64,000 nucleotides of DNA from Acidobacteriota bacterium. GTDB lineage: Bacteria; Acidobacteriota; Terriglobia; Acidiferrales; UBA7541. The position numbers and the translations under genes are program-made. The notes under the pieces are model-generated. The model worked only from the letters and a program-made list of their open reading frames with translations. It was not told where the DNA came from and did no database searches. Below, piece after piece: positions 1 to 8,116 of this stretch (its first letter is position 1; the number at the start of each line of letters is the position of its first letter). The stretch covers positions 142,181 through 206,180 of the forward strand of contig JABCZN010000008.1 of NCBI GenBank assembly GCA_013289665.1. The letters are read 5' to 3'.

Positions 1-2
1 TG

Positions 3-419
3 GAGATGGATCCCGCCTCCGAGTGGGCGCACCTGAATCTGGGCCAGGCATACGAGCAAAAGGGACAATTCAACCTGGCAATCGAAGAATTGCAAAAGGC
101 TTTCGAAATATCACATTCCAGTCCGTTGACGATATCGGCGCTGGCGCATGCGCAGGCGCTTTCCGGAAATCATTCCGGGGCAAACAAACTGCTGACGCAG
201 CTGGAGGCGCTTTCCAAGAGGCAATATGTCTCGCCTTACTACGTCGCCATCGTGTATTTAGGCTTGGGAAAGAACGACATGGCGATGAACTGGCTGGAGA
301 AGGCCTACACCGACCGGTCGAACGGACTGGTGTTTCTGAAGGTTGAACCGGAGCTCGATCCACTGCGAACCAATCCCCGCTTTGTCACCTTGCAGAACCG
401 GCTCAACTTTCCGAATTGA
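3..419 (+). CDS. TPR-repeat protein, C-terminal part (cut by window edge)
   Basis: The frame is open to the left edge, so the gene begins outside the window. About 137 residues are visible. Residues near the start (WAHLNLGQAYEQKGQ, then FNLAIEELQKAFE) follow the tetratricopeptide consensus, and further TPR-like helices follow. The ending, with LDPLRTNPRF, is typical of the C-terminus of acidobacterial TPR proteins that carry an N-terminal winged-helix or protein-kinase domain. TPRs mediate protein-protein contacts. The effector domain, if there is one, cannot be seen, so no specific role can be assigned. Confidence 0.75.
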   Translation, partial: EMDPASEWAHLNLGQAYEQKGQFNLAIEELQKAFEISHSSPLTISALAHAQALSGNHSGANKLLTQLEALSKRQYVSPYYVAIVYLGLGKNDMAMNWLEKAYTDRSNGLVFLKVEPELDPLRTNPRFVTLQNRLNFPN

Positions 420-479
420 TCCGGGATATATCCCCCCGATATTTTTCACCTGAAAATCAGCGCTGCTGCATTTCGCGAG

Positions 480-749
480 TTACCGGAATAAATTGGTCTT
501 CGCGAGGTCCACGATTCCGGGACCGCAACTTCCGGCGCAAACGGCCAGGCACCCCGTCAGATGAGCTTCCGCGCCGGCCGCAAACGCCGCCGTTTCTTCA
601 TGGCGAACATGAATCCATTCGATCTGCTTCGTTGCGCGGATGGAATCGGTGATGCCATTCAGCGAATCGCCGGACACGCCATAGATTTGCCGGACACCGG
701 CTTTCGCAAGAACGTCGACGAGCAGGTCCGCTACTTTTTTCTGTGCCAT
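480..749 (-). pseudogene. N-terminal remnant of a pyruvate oxidase/dehydrogenase-type TPP enzyme
   Basis: The 89-residue frame starts with ATG behind a GAGAGG ribosome binding site. It closely follows the N-terminal TPP-binding domain of PoxB-like enzymes (VADLLVDVLAKAGV, IYGVSGDSLNGI, WIHVRHEETAAFAAGAEA, then the GSCGPG motif). The catalytic glutamate of the HEE motif is present. After GPG, where the family continues GNLHLINGLYD, the sequence diverges and stops. The remaining roughly 480 residues are absent in every frame down to position 420. A truncated decaying copy is the simplest reading. It lies 32 bp behind the FUSC-like gene on the same strand. Confidence 0.8.
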
Positions 750-781
750 TTCCGAATCCTCTCAAGTGAGCTATAGGGAAG

Positions 782-1318
782 TCATTTATTCGCCGGGGTG
801 AGGTCTTCTTGTTCCGGCCACACCGTCGCCAAAAGCAGAGCCACGGCGATTCCGATGGACACCTCGGCAAAGCGATGGAGTGCGATTATCCAGGCGGGCG
901 CCGCCCTCGGTACCAGCAGGACGATCGCCAGCGTCACCCCGCTGAAGCGATAGGCGCTGCGATCCAAGTGCGCCAGGGCGCAAAGTAGACCCAGCAGGAA
1001 GACGCTGATGCCGAAAACAAAGAGGCGAGGACTGAAATAAGTGGCCACCACGGCGGATACAGCCGCGCCGAGGGCGGTGCCTGCAAAACGCTGGCGAGAA
1101 ACGGTGAGCGCTGCGCCCAACGAAGACTGAGCGATCACCAGGGTCGTCACTGGCGCCCAATATGCTTCAGGCAAACGGACGAGCCACGCCACCGATAAAG
1201 AGACAACTGCCGCCACGGCCGTCCGCGCGGAGTGTACGACAATTGGCCAGGATTTCCAGTGGAGGCGAATACTCGCCAGCGGGGTGAAATCGCCCTTTGG
1301 CACCAGACTCTCCTTCAT
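782..1318 (-). CDS. FUSC / aromatic-acid exporter-like membrane protein
   Basis: A 178-residue protein with about six hydrophobic segments starting near residue 30. The stretch AYWAPVTTLVIAQSSLG followed by R-FAGT-LGA is the hallmark of the FUSC_2 / ArAE_1 family of aromatic-acid and fusaric-acid exporters. Those families often carry a C-terminal soluble domain that is missing here, so this is a short membrane-only version. A role in exporting aromatic acids is a family-level inference. It is followed at 32 bp by the pyruvate-oxidase remnant. Confidence 0.7.
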   Translation of the reverse strand: MKESLVPKGDFTPLASIRLHWKSWPIVVHSARTAVAAVVSLSVAWLVRLPEAYWAPVTTLVIAQSSLGAALTVSRQRFAGTALGAAVSAVVATYFSPRLFVFGISVFLLGLLCALAHLDRSAYRFSGVTLAIVLLVPRAAPAWIIALHRFAEVSIGIAVALLLATVWPEQEDLTPANK

Positions 1319-1682
1319 TTAGCTATGACTGTAGCCAACGGCACGAGCACCATCTGGTAGAGAGTTGAGAGAGGAGGCGGCGACGCAGTGCCCCTCTTCA
1401 CGACCCCGCCATTGGATGCAACTGGTAGCGGAATGGACCCCAGGAAAATGCAGGGATTCTGACCGGTGAGGACGCTGGTCGTCAGACGAGAAACCCTTAT
1501 GACACTGTCGATATAAGAGCGTGGTGTTTGGTGTGTCGCCACTCCATGGTGGCTCACACAATTTGTGAGTCTGTAGTTTCTGTCACTTACCCTCCCACTG
1601 GGTTTGGAACGCCTATTGCCTATCAATTTGGCGTGAATGCGAGTGCTTACTCGTTTAAGACACACAAGGAGGAGAAATAACT
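1319..1682. other. Intergenic region without recognisable genes
   Basis: These 364 bases separate the leftward FUSC-like gene from the rightward secreted-protein gene, so they should hold two divergent promoters. No convincing -35/-10 pair, RNA gene or repeat was found. The only clear element is the ribosome binding site AAGGAGGAG at about 1667, which sets the start of the next gene. Confidence 0.5.
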
Positions 1683-2177
1683 ATGTTCAACGAATACTTT
1701 GGACCTGCACGGGCCAATCAAACAAGAACGGGGAGCGGGATGATTCTACCGTTGTTCCTGGCTTTAATTTTTGCGTCGGCGCTTTCGCCGAGCAGAACGC
1801 AAGCACAGATTATCGGAAACATTGCAGCGGACATCCCATTCCAGTTTCACGTAGGGAAAACCACGCTGCCCGCGGGGAAATACACCATTTATCAACTGGA
1901 AAGCAGCGATCTGACGATGATGGAGATCAGCAGCGCGGACGGAAAGCTGTCTGCCCTCTTCGACGTCGAGGCTGCGGAAGCGAAGTCCGTGCCGGAGAAG
2001 AGCGAATTGATCTTCCACAAGTACGGAGATCGTTATTTCCTGTCCGAGATGTTTGACGAGGGAAACGCCGACGGGAACAAGTTGCTTGAGTCTCGCGACG
2101 AAAGGAAAGCCAGCAAAGAAAGCGGGGCCGACATAGCGCGCGTCGTGGCAAGGCACCCGCAGCAGGAAGGCAAGTAG
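1683..2177 (+). CDS. Secreted protein of unknown function
   Basis: 164 residues. The start follows AAGGAGGAG with good spacing. A charged N-terminus is followed by a hydrophobic stretch (MILPLFLALIFASAL) and an AQA-type signal-peptidase site near residue 40. The mature part begins with a compact domain (IPFQFHVGKTTLPAGKYTI). This pattern recurs in small secreted acidobacterial proteins of unknown function that resemble beta-sandwich domains. The C-terminus is highly charged and probably disordered. It lies upstream of, and in the same direction as, the DUF4136 gene, with a hairpin between them. No function is assigned. Confidence 0.75.
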   Translation: MFNEYFGPARANQTRTGSGMILPLFLALIFASALSPSRTQAQIIGNIAADIPFQFHVGKTTLPAGKYTIYQLESSDLTMMEISSADGKLSALFDVEAAEAKSVPEKSELIFHKYGDRYFLSEMFDEGNADGNKLLESRDERKASKESGADIARVVARHPQQEGK

Positions 2178-2212
2178 GGCCGCAGAGCAGCAAGCGACGC
2201 GGCAAATCAAAC

Positions 2213-2232
2213 TCTCCCCCGCGGGGGGGAGA
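2213..2232 (+). terminator. Hairpin between two secreted-protein genes
   Basis: An 8-bp perfect stem (TCTCCCCC with GGGGGAGA, loop GCGG) follows the stop of the upstream gene by about 35 bp. Only a weak T-rich tract follows, so it may attenuate or stabilise the transcript rather than terminate it fully. Confidence 0.4.
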
Positions 2233-2262
2233 ATTATCTTGAATTTTGGCAAAGGAGAAACG

Positions 2263-2808
2263 ATGAGATTGCAGAGAATGGCAGTTGCTTTGCTGGGCAT
2301 AATGTTTTTGTTCGCGGGTATCTCCGCGGCGCAGCAGGTGAAGACCGATTACGACCGCACCGCGGATTTCGCTCAATACAAGACTTACACGTGGGAGCAC
2401 GTAAAAACGAAAGATCCGCTCTTTGTTGACCGGATCAAAAATGCCGTGAATGCCGCGTTGGCGGCGCGAGGCTGGACACAGGTGGAAACGGGCGGGGATG
2501 TATCCATCGTAGCGATACAAATGACAAGCAACCAGGAAACGCTGAATACCTTTTACAACGGGTTCGGCGGAGGCTGGGGGTGGAGGCGATTTGGCGGCGG
2601 GGGAATGGGCGAGGCCACGACCACGACCGAAACCTATCGAGTAGGCACGCTGGTCGTCGACCTGTTCGACGCAAAGACAAAGAAACTTCTTTGGAGGGGA
2701 TCCTCGAGCGACACTCTGTCCAACAACTCGGACAAAAACATCAAGAATCTGGACAAGGGAGCGGAGAAAATGTTCAAGCAGTTCCCTCCCTCGACTGAGA
2801 AGAAGTAG
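2263..2808 (+). CDS. DUF4136 domain secreted protein
   Basis: 181 residues from the preferred start, which lies 5 bp behind AAAGGAG; an ATG 24 bases further upstream is less well placed. A signal peptide (LLGIMFLFAGISAA) ends at AAQQ. The mature sequence opens with VKTDYDRTADFAQYKTYTW, the signature of DUF4136 proteins, which are small envelope proteins or lipoproteins common in Bacteroidetes and Acidobacteria. There is a Gly/Trp-rich loop near residue 105. The closing segment TLVVDLFDAKTKKLLWRG is also typical of the family. No lipobox cysteine is present, so this member is probably periplasmic. Function is unknown. Confidence 0.85.
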   Translation: MRLQRMAVALLGIMFLFAGISAAQQVKTDYDRTADFAQYKTYTWEHVKTKDPLFVDRIKNAVNAALAARGWTQVETGGDVSIVAIQMTSNQETLNTFYNGFGGGWGWRRFGGGGMGEATTTTETYRVGTLVVDLFDAKTKKLLWRGSSSDTLSNNSDKNIKNLDKGAEKMFKQFPPSTEKK

Positions 2809-2821
2809 GTAAAACCCAATG

Positions 2822-2851
2822 GGCTCGACGCGATTGTCTTCGCATCGAGCC
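2822..2851. terminator. Bidirectional terminator-like hairpin
   Basis: An 11-bp stem with one mismatch (GGCTCGACGCG with CGCATCGAGCC, 8-nt loop) lies between the convergent DUF4136 and ECF sigma-factor genes. A short T-rich stretch follows. It is well placed to stop transcription from both sides. Confidence 0.6.
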
Positions 2852-2894
2852 TATGGAATTTTCCAGGGTCCGTTGTGTTCAGAATGATTTTCGA

Positions 2895-3554
2895 TCAGGC
2901 GGCACGGCGAAGGCGCCGGGCAGCCTGGTTTGTTTTCTGAAGGCAGGCTTTGCGCAGGGCAACTCTGGCGTGAAACAGGCGCCCCTTGGCCGCTGCGGTG
3001 GAGATGCCCAGTTTTCGCGCGGTTTCCCTTACTGAACATTCCTGCAGTTGGCAGATTTCAATCGCCGCGCGCACCCGTGGACGAAGTCCGGCAAGGGCGC
3101 TGTGGAGAAGCCTCGCGCGTTCCTGCTCGGCAAAGCTGTCCTCGGGATTGGGAGCGCCGTCGATGAGCTGGAAGCGGGGACGCTCCTTCCCTTCCTCATC
3201 CAAGAATTCCATGGGCAGTTCGCGCGAGTAGCGATTGCGTCGCAGCTTCATGAGCGCCGCATTGATGGCGATTCGCGTCAGCCAGGTGGATAGCTGCGAC
3301 CTTCCATCAAAATCGTTCAAGTGCACCAGGCCGCTGAGGAAACATTCCTGCAGAGCATCCTCGGCGTCCTCGCGATTTCTGGTGATGCGCAGAGTGGAGT
3401 GGAAAATCTTTTTTGCGTGGCGCTCGAAGAGAGCTCCGAAGGCCGCCTGATCTCCCGCCTTCGCGGCCGAAAGAAGCCGAGAATCGGACGATTGCCCGGT
3501 GGCAACCCCGGAGAGGTTGGTGGTGATTGCCAAAGTGTATTGCCGTGTAGCCAA
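2895..3554 (-). CDS. ECF-family RNA polymerase sigma factor
   Basis: 219 residues with sigma region 2 at about 38-105 (FERHAKKIFHSTLRITRN, DAEDALQECF, FDGRSQLSTWLTRIAIN) and region 4 at about 150-205 (AIEICQLQECSVRETARKLG then AAAKGRLFHAR). It directs RNA polymerase to a small regulon. No anti-sigma gene is adjacent on either side, so it is an orphan in this window, and a second similar orphan sits at 48647. The basic C-terminal tail (RRLRRAA) extends past region 4. Confidence 0.9.
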   Translation of the reverse strand: MATRQYTLAITTNLSGVATGQSSDSRLLSAAKAGDQAAFGALFERHAKKIFHSTLRITRNREDAEDALQECFLSGLVHLNDFDGRSQLSTWLTRIAINAALMKLRRNRYSRELPMEFLDEEGKERPRFQLIDGAPNPEDSFAEQERARLLHSALAGLRPRVRAAIEICQLQECSVRETARKLGISTAAAKGRLFHARVALRKACLQKTNQAARRLRRAA

Positions 3555-3776
3555 GACCGTTTCCTCCTCGTCGCGAAAAATCTCCCGCGGATTCGGACAA
3601 CGCGCGGAAGCAAGATGACTTTGCCGAAAGGAAACACGGAAAACATCACGAAATGGAATGATTTATCGCTACACCTCTGGGGGTGGTTGGGGATACCACG
3701 ATTGGAGGATTGACAAATCCTTATCCAGCCACCAAGGCAATTGGAAGGGGGGAGCCCAACGCTGAAAGGAAAGCAC

Positions 3777-4208
3777 TTACTCTTGCGGCGGACGGGAGGC
3801 CGGAGGAATGACGATCTCTTTCCACCCGAAAAGGCGGGCATCGAGCGAGAAAGCGCCGGGGCCAAGAAGAGCGATGGCGGCGGCGATGCCAATAATCGGC
3901 GCAAGGGCCAGTTTCGATTCGAAGGGACTCAATAACTGCAGCGGAAACCAGGAAAATGCAATTCCCAGGCTCTCGAGGCATGCAAGAAGGCTGAGGATTG
4001 GGGTAAGGAAGCCGATCAAAAGGCAAACACCGCTTAACAAGAGGAGTGCGAAGGATACCGACACGACGAGCGTCACGCGGTCTGAAGAGAGCAGGCAGAG
4101 CACCCCGTGAGCGACCAGAGTTGCGCCAACGACCACTCGCAAGAGCAATAGTCCAACACCAGGAAGGCCAGCCGGAAATGCCGAAAATAGCCTGTGCAGT
4201 TGCATCAT
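3777..4208 (-). CDS. DoxX-like integral membrane protein
   Basis: About 143 residues with four hydrophobic helices (GVGLLLLRVVVGATLVAHG, LVVSVSFALLLLSGVCLLIGF, a third around ILSLLACLESLGIAF, and APIIGIAAAIALLGPGAFS). The -G-LLLR-VVG-TL--HG opening and GPGAFSLDAR close resemble the DoxX/DoxD-like family. The function of these proteins is poorly defined; some associate with quinone or thiosulfate oxidation. The start is uncertain: GGAGG directly abuts tandem ATGs at 4208 and 4205, and a TTG at 4259 would add 17 non-hydrophobic residues. Confidence 0.65.
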   Translation of the reverse strand: MMQLHRLFSAFPAGLPGVGLLLLRVVVGATLVAHGVLCLLSSDRVTLVVSVSFALLLLSGVCLLIGFLTPILSLLACLESLGIAFSWFPLQLLSPFESKLALAPIIGIAAAIALLGPGAFSLDARLFGWKEIVIPPASRPPQE

Positions 4209-4333
4209 CCTCCGACGATGATGAGACGCCCGGTGAAAAAGCGTAATATAGTGAAACAAGCAACCGCTACCCTACATTCCGGTATCTTTAGATAACGCCT
4301 TAGTGGTATGGGGCGGAAGCGGGTCTGGATTGC

Positions 4334-4963
4334 CTAAAGGTGGATAATCCCGCGGCGGATGGCGATGGCAATGGCTTGGGTGCGATCGCTGGCTCCCAGT
4401 TTTTCCATGATGTGCTTGATGTGCACTTTGACGGTCTCTTCGGTGATAAAGAGTTTTTCGCCGATGTCGCGGTTGCGATTTCCTTCGGCGATCTGGCGGA
4501 GAACTTCGATTTCGCGCGTGGTTAGAGCTTCGTCGCTGATGTGCTCGGCAAGTTGCGCGGCGAGTTGCGCCGGGATTCGTTTTTTCCCGGCATGCACCTG
4601 GCGGATACCTTCGACCAGGTCTTTGGGAGGCATGCTTTTGAGCATGTAGCCGCGGGCACCCGCTTCCAAGGCGCGCTGGATTTCCACGTCGCCTTCAAAC
4701 GTGGTCAGCATAATAATGCGCGCATCGGGGAATTCCGCGCGAATCGCGACGATGGTGTCCACGCCGCTCATGTCGGGGAGGCGGAGATCCATCAGGGTAA
4801 CGTCCGGGCGATGCTTGCGAAATTGCAACATGCCGTCGTGCGCACTGGCGGCTTCCGCGATCATCAGCATGTCTGGCTGGCTGTTGATGACGGCGGAAAT
4901 GCCTTCCCGCAGCAGGGGATGGTCGTCCACGCTAAGAATCCGGATCTTGGGCTTGTCACTCAT
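4334..4963 (-). CDS. NarL/LuxR-family response regulator
   Basis: 209 residues. The receiver domain has the acidic pair D13/D14, the phospho-acceptor D59 (TLMDLRLPD), a Thr in IIMLTTFEG and the conserved K109. The C-terminal LuxR-type helix-turn-helix runs from about 145 (LTTREIEVLRQIAEGNRNRDIG, VKVHIKHIMEKLGASDRTQA). Its ATG shares one base with the stop codon of the histidine kinase (TAATG), so the two are translationally coupled and form a cognate pair. It probably activates transcription after phosphorylation. Targets are unknown; the GH16-like gene in the same unit is a candidate. Confidence 0.95.
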   Translation of the reverse strand: MSDKPKIRILSVDDHPLLREGISAVINSQPDMLMIAEAASAHDGMLQFRKHRPDVTLMDLRLPDMSGVDTIVAIRAEFPDARIIMLTTFEGDVEIQRALEAGARGYMLKSMPPKDLVEGIRQVHAGKKRIPAQLAAQLAEHISDEALTTREIEVLRQIAEGNRNRDIGEKLFITEETVKVHIKHIMEKLGASDRTQAIAIAIRRGIIHL

Positions 4964-7900
4964 TAAGATTGCTTGCGCACCGTTTGGGCCTTATTTTCCG
5001 CAGCTTTTCGCAAATAAAGCCTGGAGAACCACAAGCTGTGCCGGGCGGAAAACTCCGGCTCAAAAGCCAGCCGGCTGGGGACAGAGAGATGAATTTCCGT
5101 TCCGGCGGAGGCCATGCTCAGGACCTTTAGTTTTCCGCCTATGCGTTCCGCCCGCTCGCGCATGCCCGACAACCCCCAGTGCCCGTCCCGGCCGGCGGTC
5201 AATAGCTGCGGATCCATGCCGCACCCATTGTCGCGGACGAGCACCCGCAGATGGCTCGTGGTGTATTCAATTTCTATTCCGACTTCCGAAGCCCCTGAAT
5301 GCCGAAACGCATTGGCCAGCGCCTCCCTGCCGATGAAATAAATCTCGTCATGAATCACGGGTCTTAGCCGGCGGGGCGCGCCTTCCACGACGACCCGAAA
5401 TTCGCTCTGTGTGGAAATGGCCAGATCCTTTTGAATGCGGGAAAACTCCTCTTCGAGGTTCGGGCGGACTACATCGGATGAGCGAAGGCCGCGGACGGTG
5501 TTGCGGCCCTCATCAATGACGCGGCCCATCAACTGCAAGACCCGGCCGAGAAGCGGCTTGGCAGGAGAATCCGCCGGAAGGCGGTCATCCGCGACATGGA
5601 GTTGCATGGAGGCACTCATGAATCCCTGCAATAAGGTGTCATGGAGTTCCTGCGCGATGCGGGTGCGCTCTGCCAGTCGTTCTTCGAACCGCATATTCAT
5701 TTGCGCCGCCAGTGCGTTCATGCGCAACCGAACAAACAACAATATTGCCAGAACACAGGCGATCAGGCCAGAAAGCCGGAACCACCAGGTTTGCCAGTAG
5801 GCCGGCCGGATTTTGAAAGCCACGTCGGATTCCGCACCATTCCAGAGTCCATCGCTGTTGCTGGCGATCACGCGGAAGCGATAGTTGCCCGCACCGAGAT
5901 TGTTATAGGTAACCTGGCGATCTGCAACGGGACGGCTCCAACCCTCGTCAATCCCCTCGAGCTTGTATTTGAAGCGGATGCGATCGGGAACGGAGAGACT
6001 TAGAGCCGAATAGGCGAAGCCCATCCTGCGATGCCCTCCGGAAAGCTGAACGGGGCCACTCAGACCAACAGGTTTGCCGTCAGAAGAGACTTCCTCGATG
6101 TGAATCATTGCTGGAACGGAGCCGGAGATGGCGCGCGAAGGATCAACCACGGAAATGCCGCGATTCATTGAAAACCAGATTTTGCCGAGGGGATCGGCGA
6201 AGACGGATTGCTGGCGTTTTACGCCTTCGGTGCCGTGCAAACCGTCTTCGAGGCCATACTCGCGGACGTCAGACTCGCCGACGGAGTTGCGGAGCAGTTT
6301 GTCGCGTCTTACGCGCAACACGTGATTGGAAGTCGAGATCCAGAGCCAGCCAAACTTGTCCTCGGCAATTCCCAGGATTTGTTCATGCAATGAGGCAGGC
6401 ACCTCCGTGGGCACCTGGACTTGACCGGCGATCACATACGCGATGCCCGAGGCAGTACCGACCCACAGCAGATCCGCGGAGTCCGTCATAAGACAGTTCA
6501 CGTTTTGAGAGGGCAAGCCTTCGACAGTCCCGAGGGATCGCCAGCGGCCATTGGCGAGCGAGCTCAGGCCGTTCGGCGTCGCAAACCACATGGTGCCGCC
6601 GGAAGTTTCGCCAATCGAGGTAACCGAGTCCGAGGTCATGCCGGACGCCCTGGTGTAATTGGTGAAGCGGCCATTCCGGAAATGACTGACGCCGCCGCTC
6701 AGAGTGCCGGCCCAAACCGTTCCATCACGACTTTGAAAAACCGCGTAGACGCTATTCTGCGCGAGGCCGTCCTTTTCGGTGTAGGTCTGGGTTGTGAGCG
6801 AGCCCGCAGCGTAATGCAGGTGGGTCAGTCCACCTTGCTGCCTGCCAATCCACAATTCATCCTTTGCTCCGGCGATCGAATAGACGACATCCTGGCTGAG
6901 GCGATCGTTGGTTACGCGGCCACTTTTTTCGCCCTTTAGCCACTGAAGGCCGCCTTCGAACGGAGCGAACCAGACGCGTTCATTCTGGTCAGCATAGACG
7001 GGTCCGCTGCTTTCGGACTGGAGGCCCGCGGCGGAATAGGTAACGAAAGCGCTGTCGCGCAAGCGCTCGATTCCAGAGGGGCTGCCAGCCCAGAGATTTC
7101 CTTCGCGATCCTCGAGAAGCGCGGAGACCAGGATGGGTGTTTGCGAGTTGTCCGTGTCCAAAACAACTCCGCCGGAGTTCACGCGAATCAGACCCTCGGG
7201 CGTGCCCAGCCAGATGTTGGAGTCACGATCGCGAATCATGGAAAGGACAGCGAGATGGCGAATGGCGGAAGGAACTTCCAGCAAAGTGACTTTGGCACCG
7301 TCCCACCGCAAAACTCCCTGGTCGGTGCCGATCCATAACTCGCGATTCCCAGAAGCGAGCAGGCAATTGATCCTGGCGCCAGAAAGGCCGGTGGCCACAG
7401 GCGCCACTCGACCTTGACTCATGTAAAAGAGGCCCTTGTCACGCGTGCCAACCCAGACTTTGCCGTCGGAAGTTTCGGCCATGGAAATCACGGCCGAATT
7501 GGGTTCGGCGAAGCGATGAGGAACAACACCCGTGGCCCAACTGAGACGACTGGAAAGCTCGTCGGTGGAAACTTCGGCGCTGCCGGGAGCCGGGTTTGGC
7601 GGGTCGGAAGGCGGGCTGAGCAATTCGAATTTTCCGGCGTGGTAGGTGAGCGGGCCATACGCCAGCGACGCAAAAAGCACGGAGCCGTCTCTGCGTTTGA
7701 GAAGCGAAGTGATTCCGAACTCAGCGAATTCACGGCCGAGTTCGAACTTTCCATCGTGGTAGCGCAAGACCTTGGTGCTTTGAAGAAGGATCCACAGGTT
7801 CCCCTGCGTATCCGAAGCGAGAGCCTGGACCGCCCCAACGGGAAATGTCGTCGGGGTCGCTTGGGAAAAATTGACGAAGCTGAAGCCGTCGAAGCGAATC

Positions 7901-8106
7901 AGTCCTTTTTCCGTGCCGATCCACAAGTAGCCGTCAGACGTTTGCGCGAGCGCGGTTACGGAGCCTCCGGTAAAACCTTTCTCGCTGCCCCAATGCTCCC
8001 GCATGTATTGCGACAGAATTCGATCCGGATCGAGTGCCTGAGCCAGGGAAGCGCAACATAGCAGCGCCAGCCCAGCAATCAGGTACTTGCGGAGCCTGCG
8101 CCGCAT
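4963..8106 (-). CDS. Two-component sensor histidine kinase with beta-propeller sensor
   Basis: 1047 residues from the preferred start, whose product opens with a clean signal peptide (MRRRLRKYLIAGLALLCC, cut after LAQA). In-frame ATGs upstream at 8190 and 8160 would overlap the preceding gene. The periplasmic part has many Reg_prop repeats (for example DGYLWIGTEKGL, GNLWAGSPSGIERL), forming two seven-bladed propellers, then a Y_Y_Y domain (YKLEGIDEGWSRP, NNLGAGNYRFRVIASNSDG). One membrane helix (LSGLIACVLAILLFVRL) precedes a HisKA_3 domain with the phospho-histidine in QELHDTLLQG, and a HATPase domain (EALANAFRHS, DNGCGMD, GLSGMRERAERIGG). Kinases of this layout often sense polysaccharide-derived or other extracellular ligands. 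Confidence 0.95.
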   Translation of the reverse strand: MRRRLRKYLIAGLALLCCASLAQALDPDRILSQYMREHWGSEKGFTGGSVTALAQTSDGYLWIGTEKGLIRFDGFSFVNFSQATPTTFPVGAVQALASDTQGNLWILLQSTKVLRYHDGKFELGREFAEFGITSLLKRRDGSVLFASLAYGPLTYHAGKFELLSPPSDPPNPAPGSAEVSTDELSSRLSWATGVVPHRFAEPNSAVISMAETSDGKVWVGTRDKGLFYMSQGRVAPVATGLSGARINCLLASGNRELWIGTDQGVLRWDGAKVTLLEVPSAIRHLAVLSMIRDRDSNIWLGTPEGLIRVNSGGVVLDTDNSQTPILVSALLEDREGNLWAGSPSGIERLRDSAFVTYSAAGLQSESSGPVYADQNERVWFAPFEGGLQWLKGEKSGRVTNDRLSQDVVYSIAGAKDELWIGRQQGGLTHLHYAAGSLTTQTYTEKDGLAQNSVYAVFQSRDGTVWAGTLSGGVSHFRNGRFTNYTRASGMTSDSVTSIGETSGGTMWFATPNGLSSLANGRWRSLGTVEGLPSQNVNCLMTDSADLLWVGTASGIAYVIAGQVQVPTEVPASLHEQILGIAEDKFGWLWISTSNHVLRVRRDKLLRNSVGESDVREYGLEDGLHGTEGVKRQQSVFADPLGKIWFSMNRGISVVDPSRAISGSVPAMIHIEEVSSDGKPVGLSGPVQLSGGHRRMGFAYSALSLSVPDRIRFKYKLEGIDEGWSRPVADRQVTYNNLGAGNYRFRVIASNSDGLWNGAESDVAFKIRPAYWQTWWFRLSGLIACVLAILLFVRLRMNALAAQMNMRFEERLAERTRIAQELHDTLLQGFMSASMQLHVADDRLPADSPAKPLLGRVLQLMGRVIDEGRNTVRGLRSSDVVRPNLEEEFSRIQKDLAISTQSEFRVVVEGAPRRLRPVIHDEIYFIGREALANAFRHSGASEVGIEIEYTTSHLRVLVRDNGCGMDPQLLTAGRDGHWGLSGMRERAERIGGKLKVLSMASAGTEIHLSVPSRLAFEPEFSARHSLWFSRLYLRKAAENKAQTVRKQS

Positions 8107-8116
8107 TGAGTGCGCG

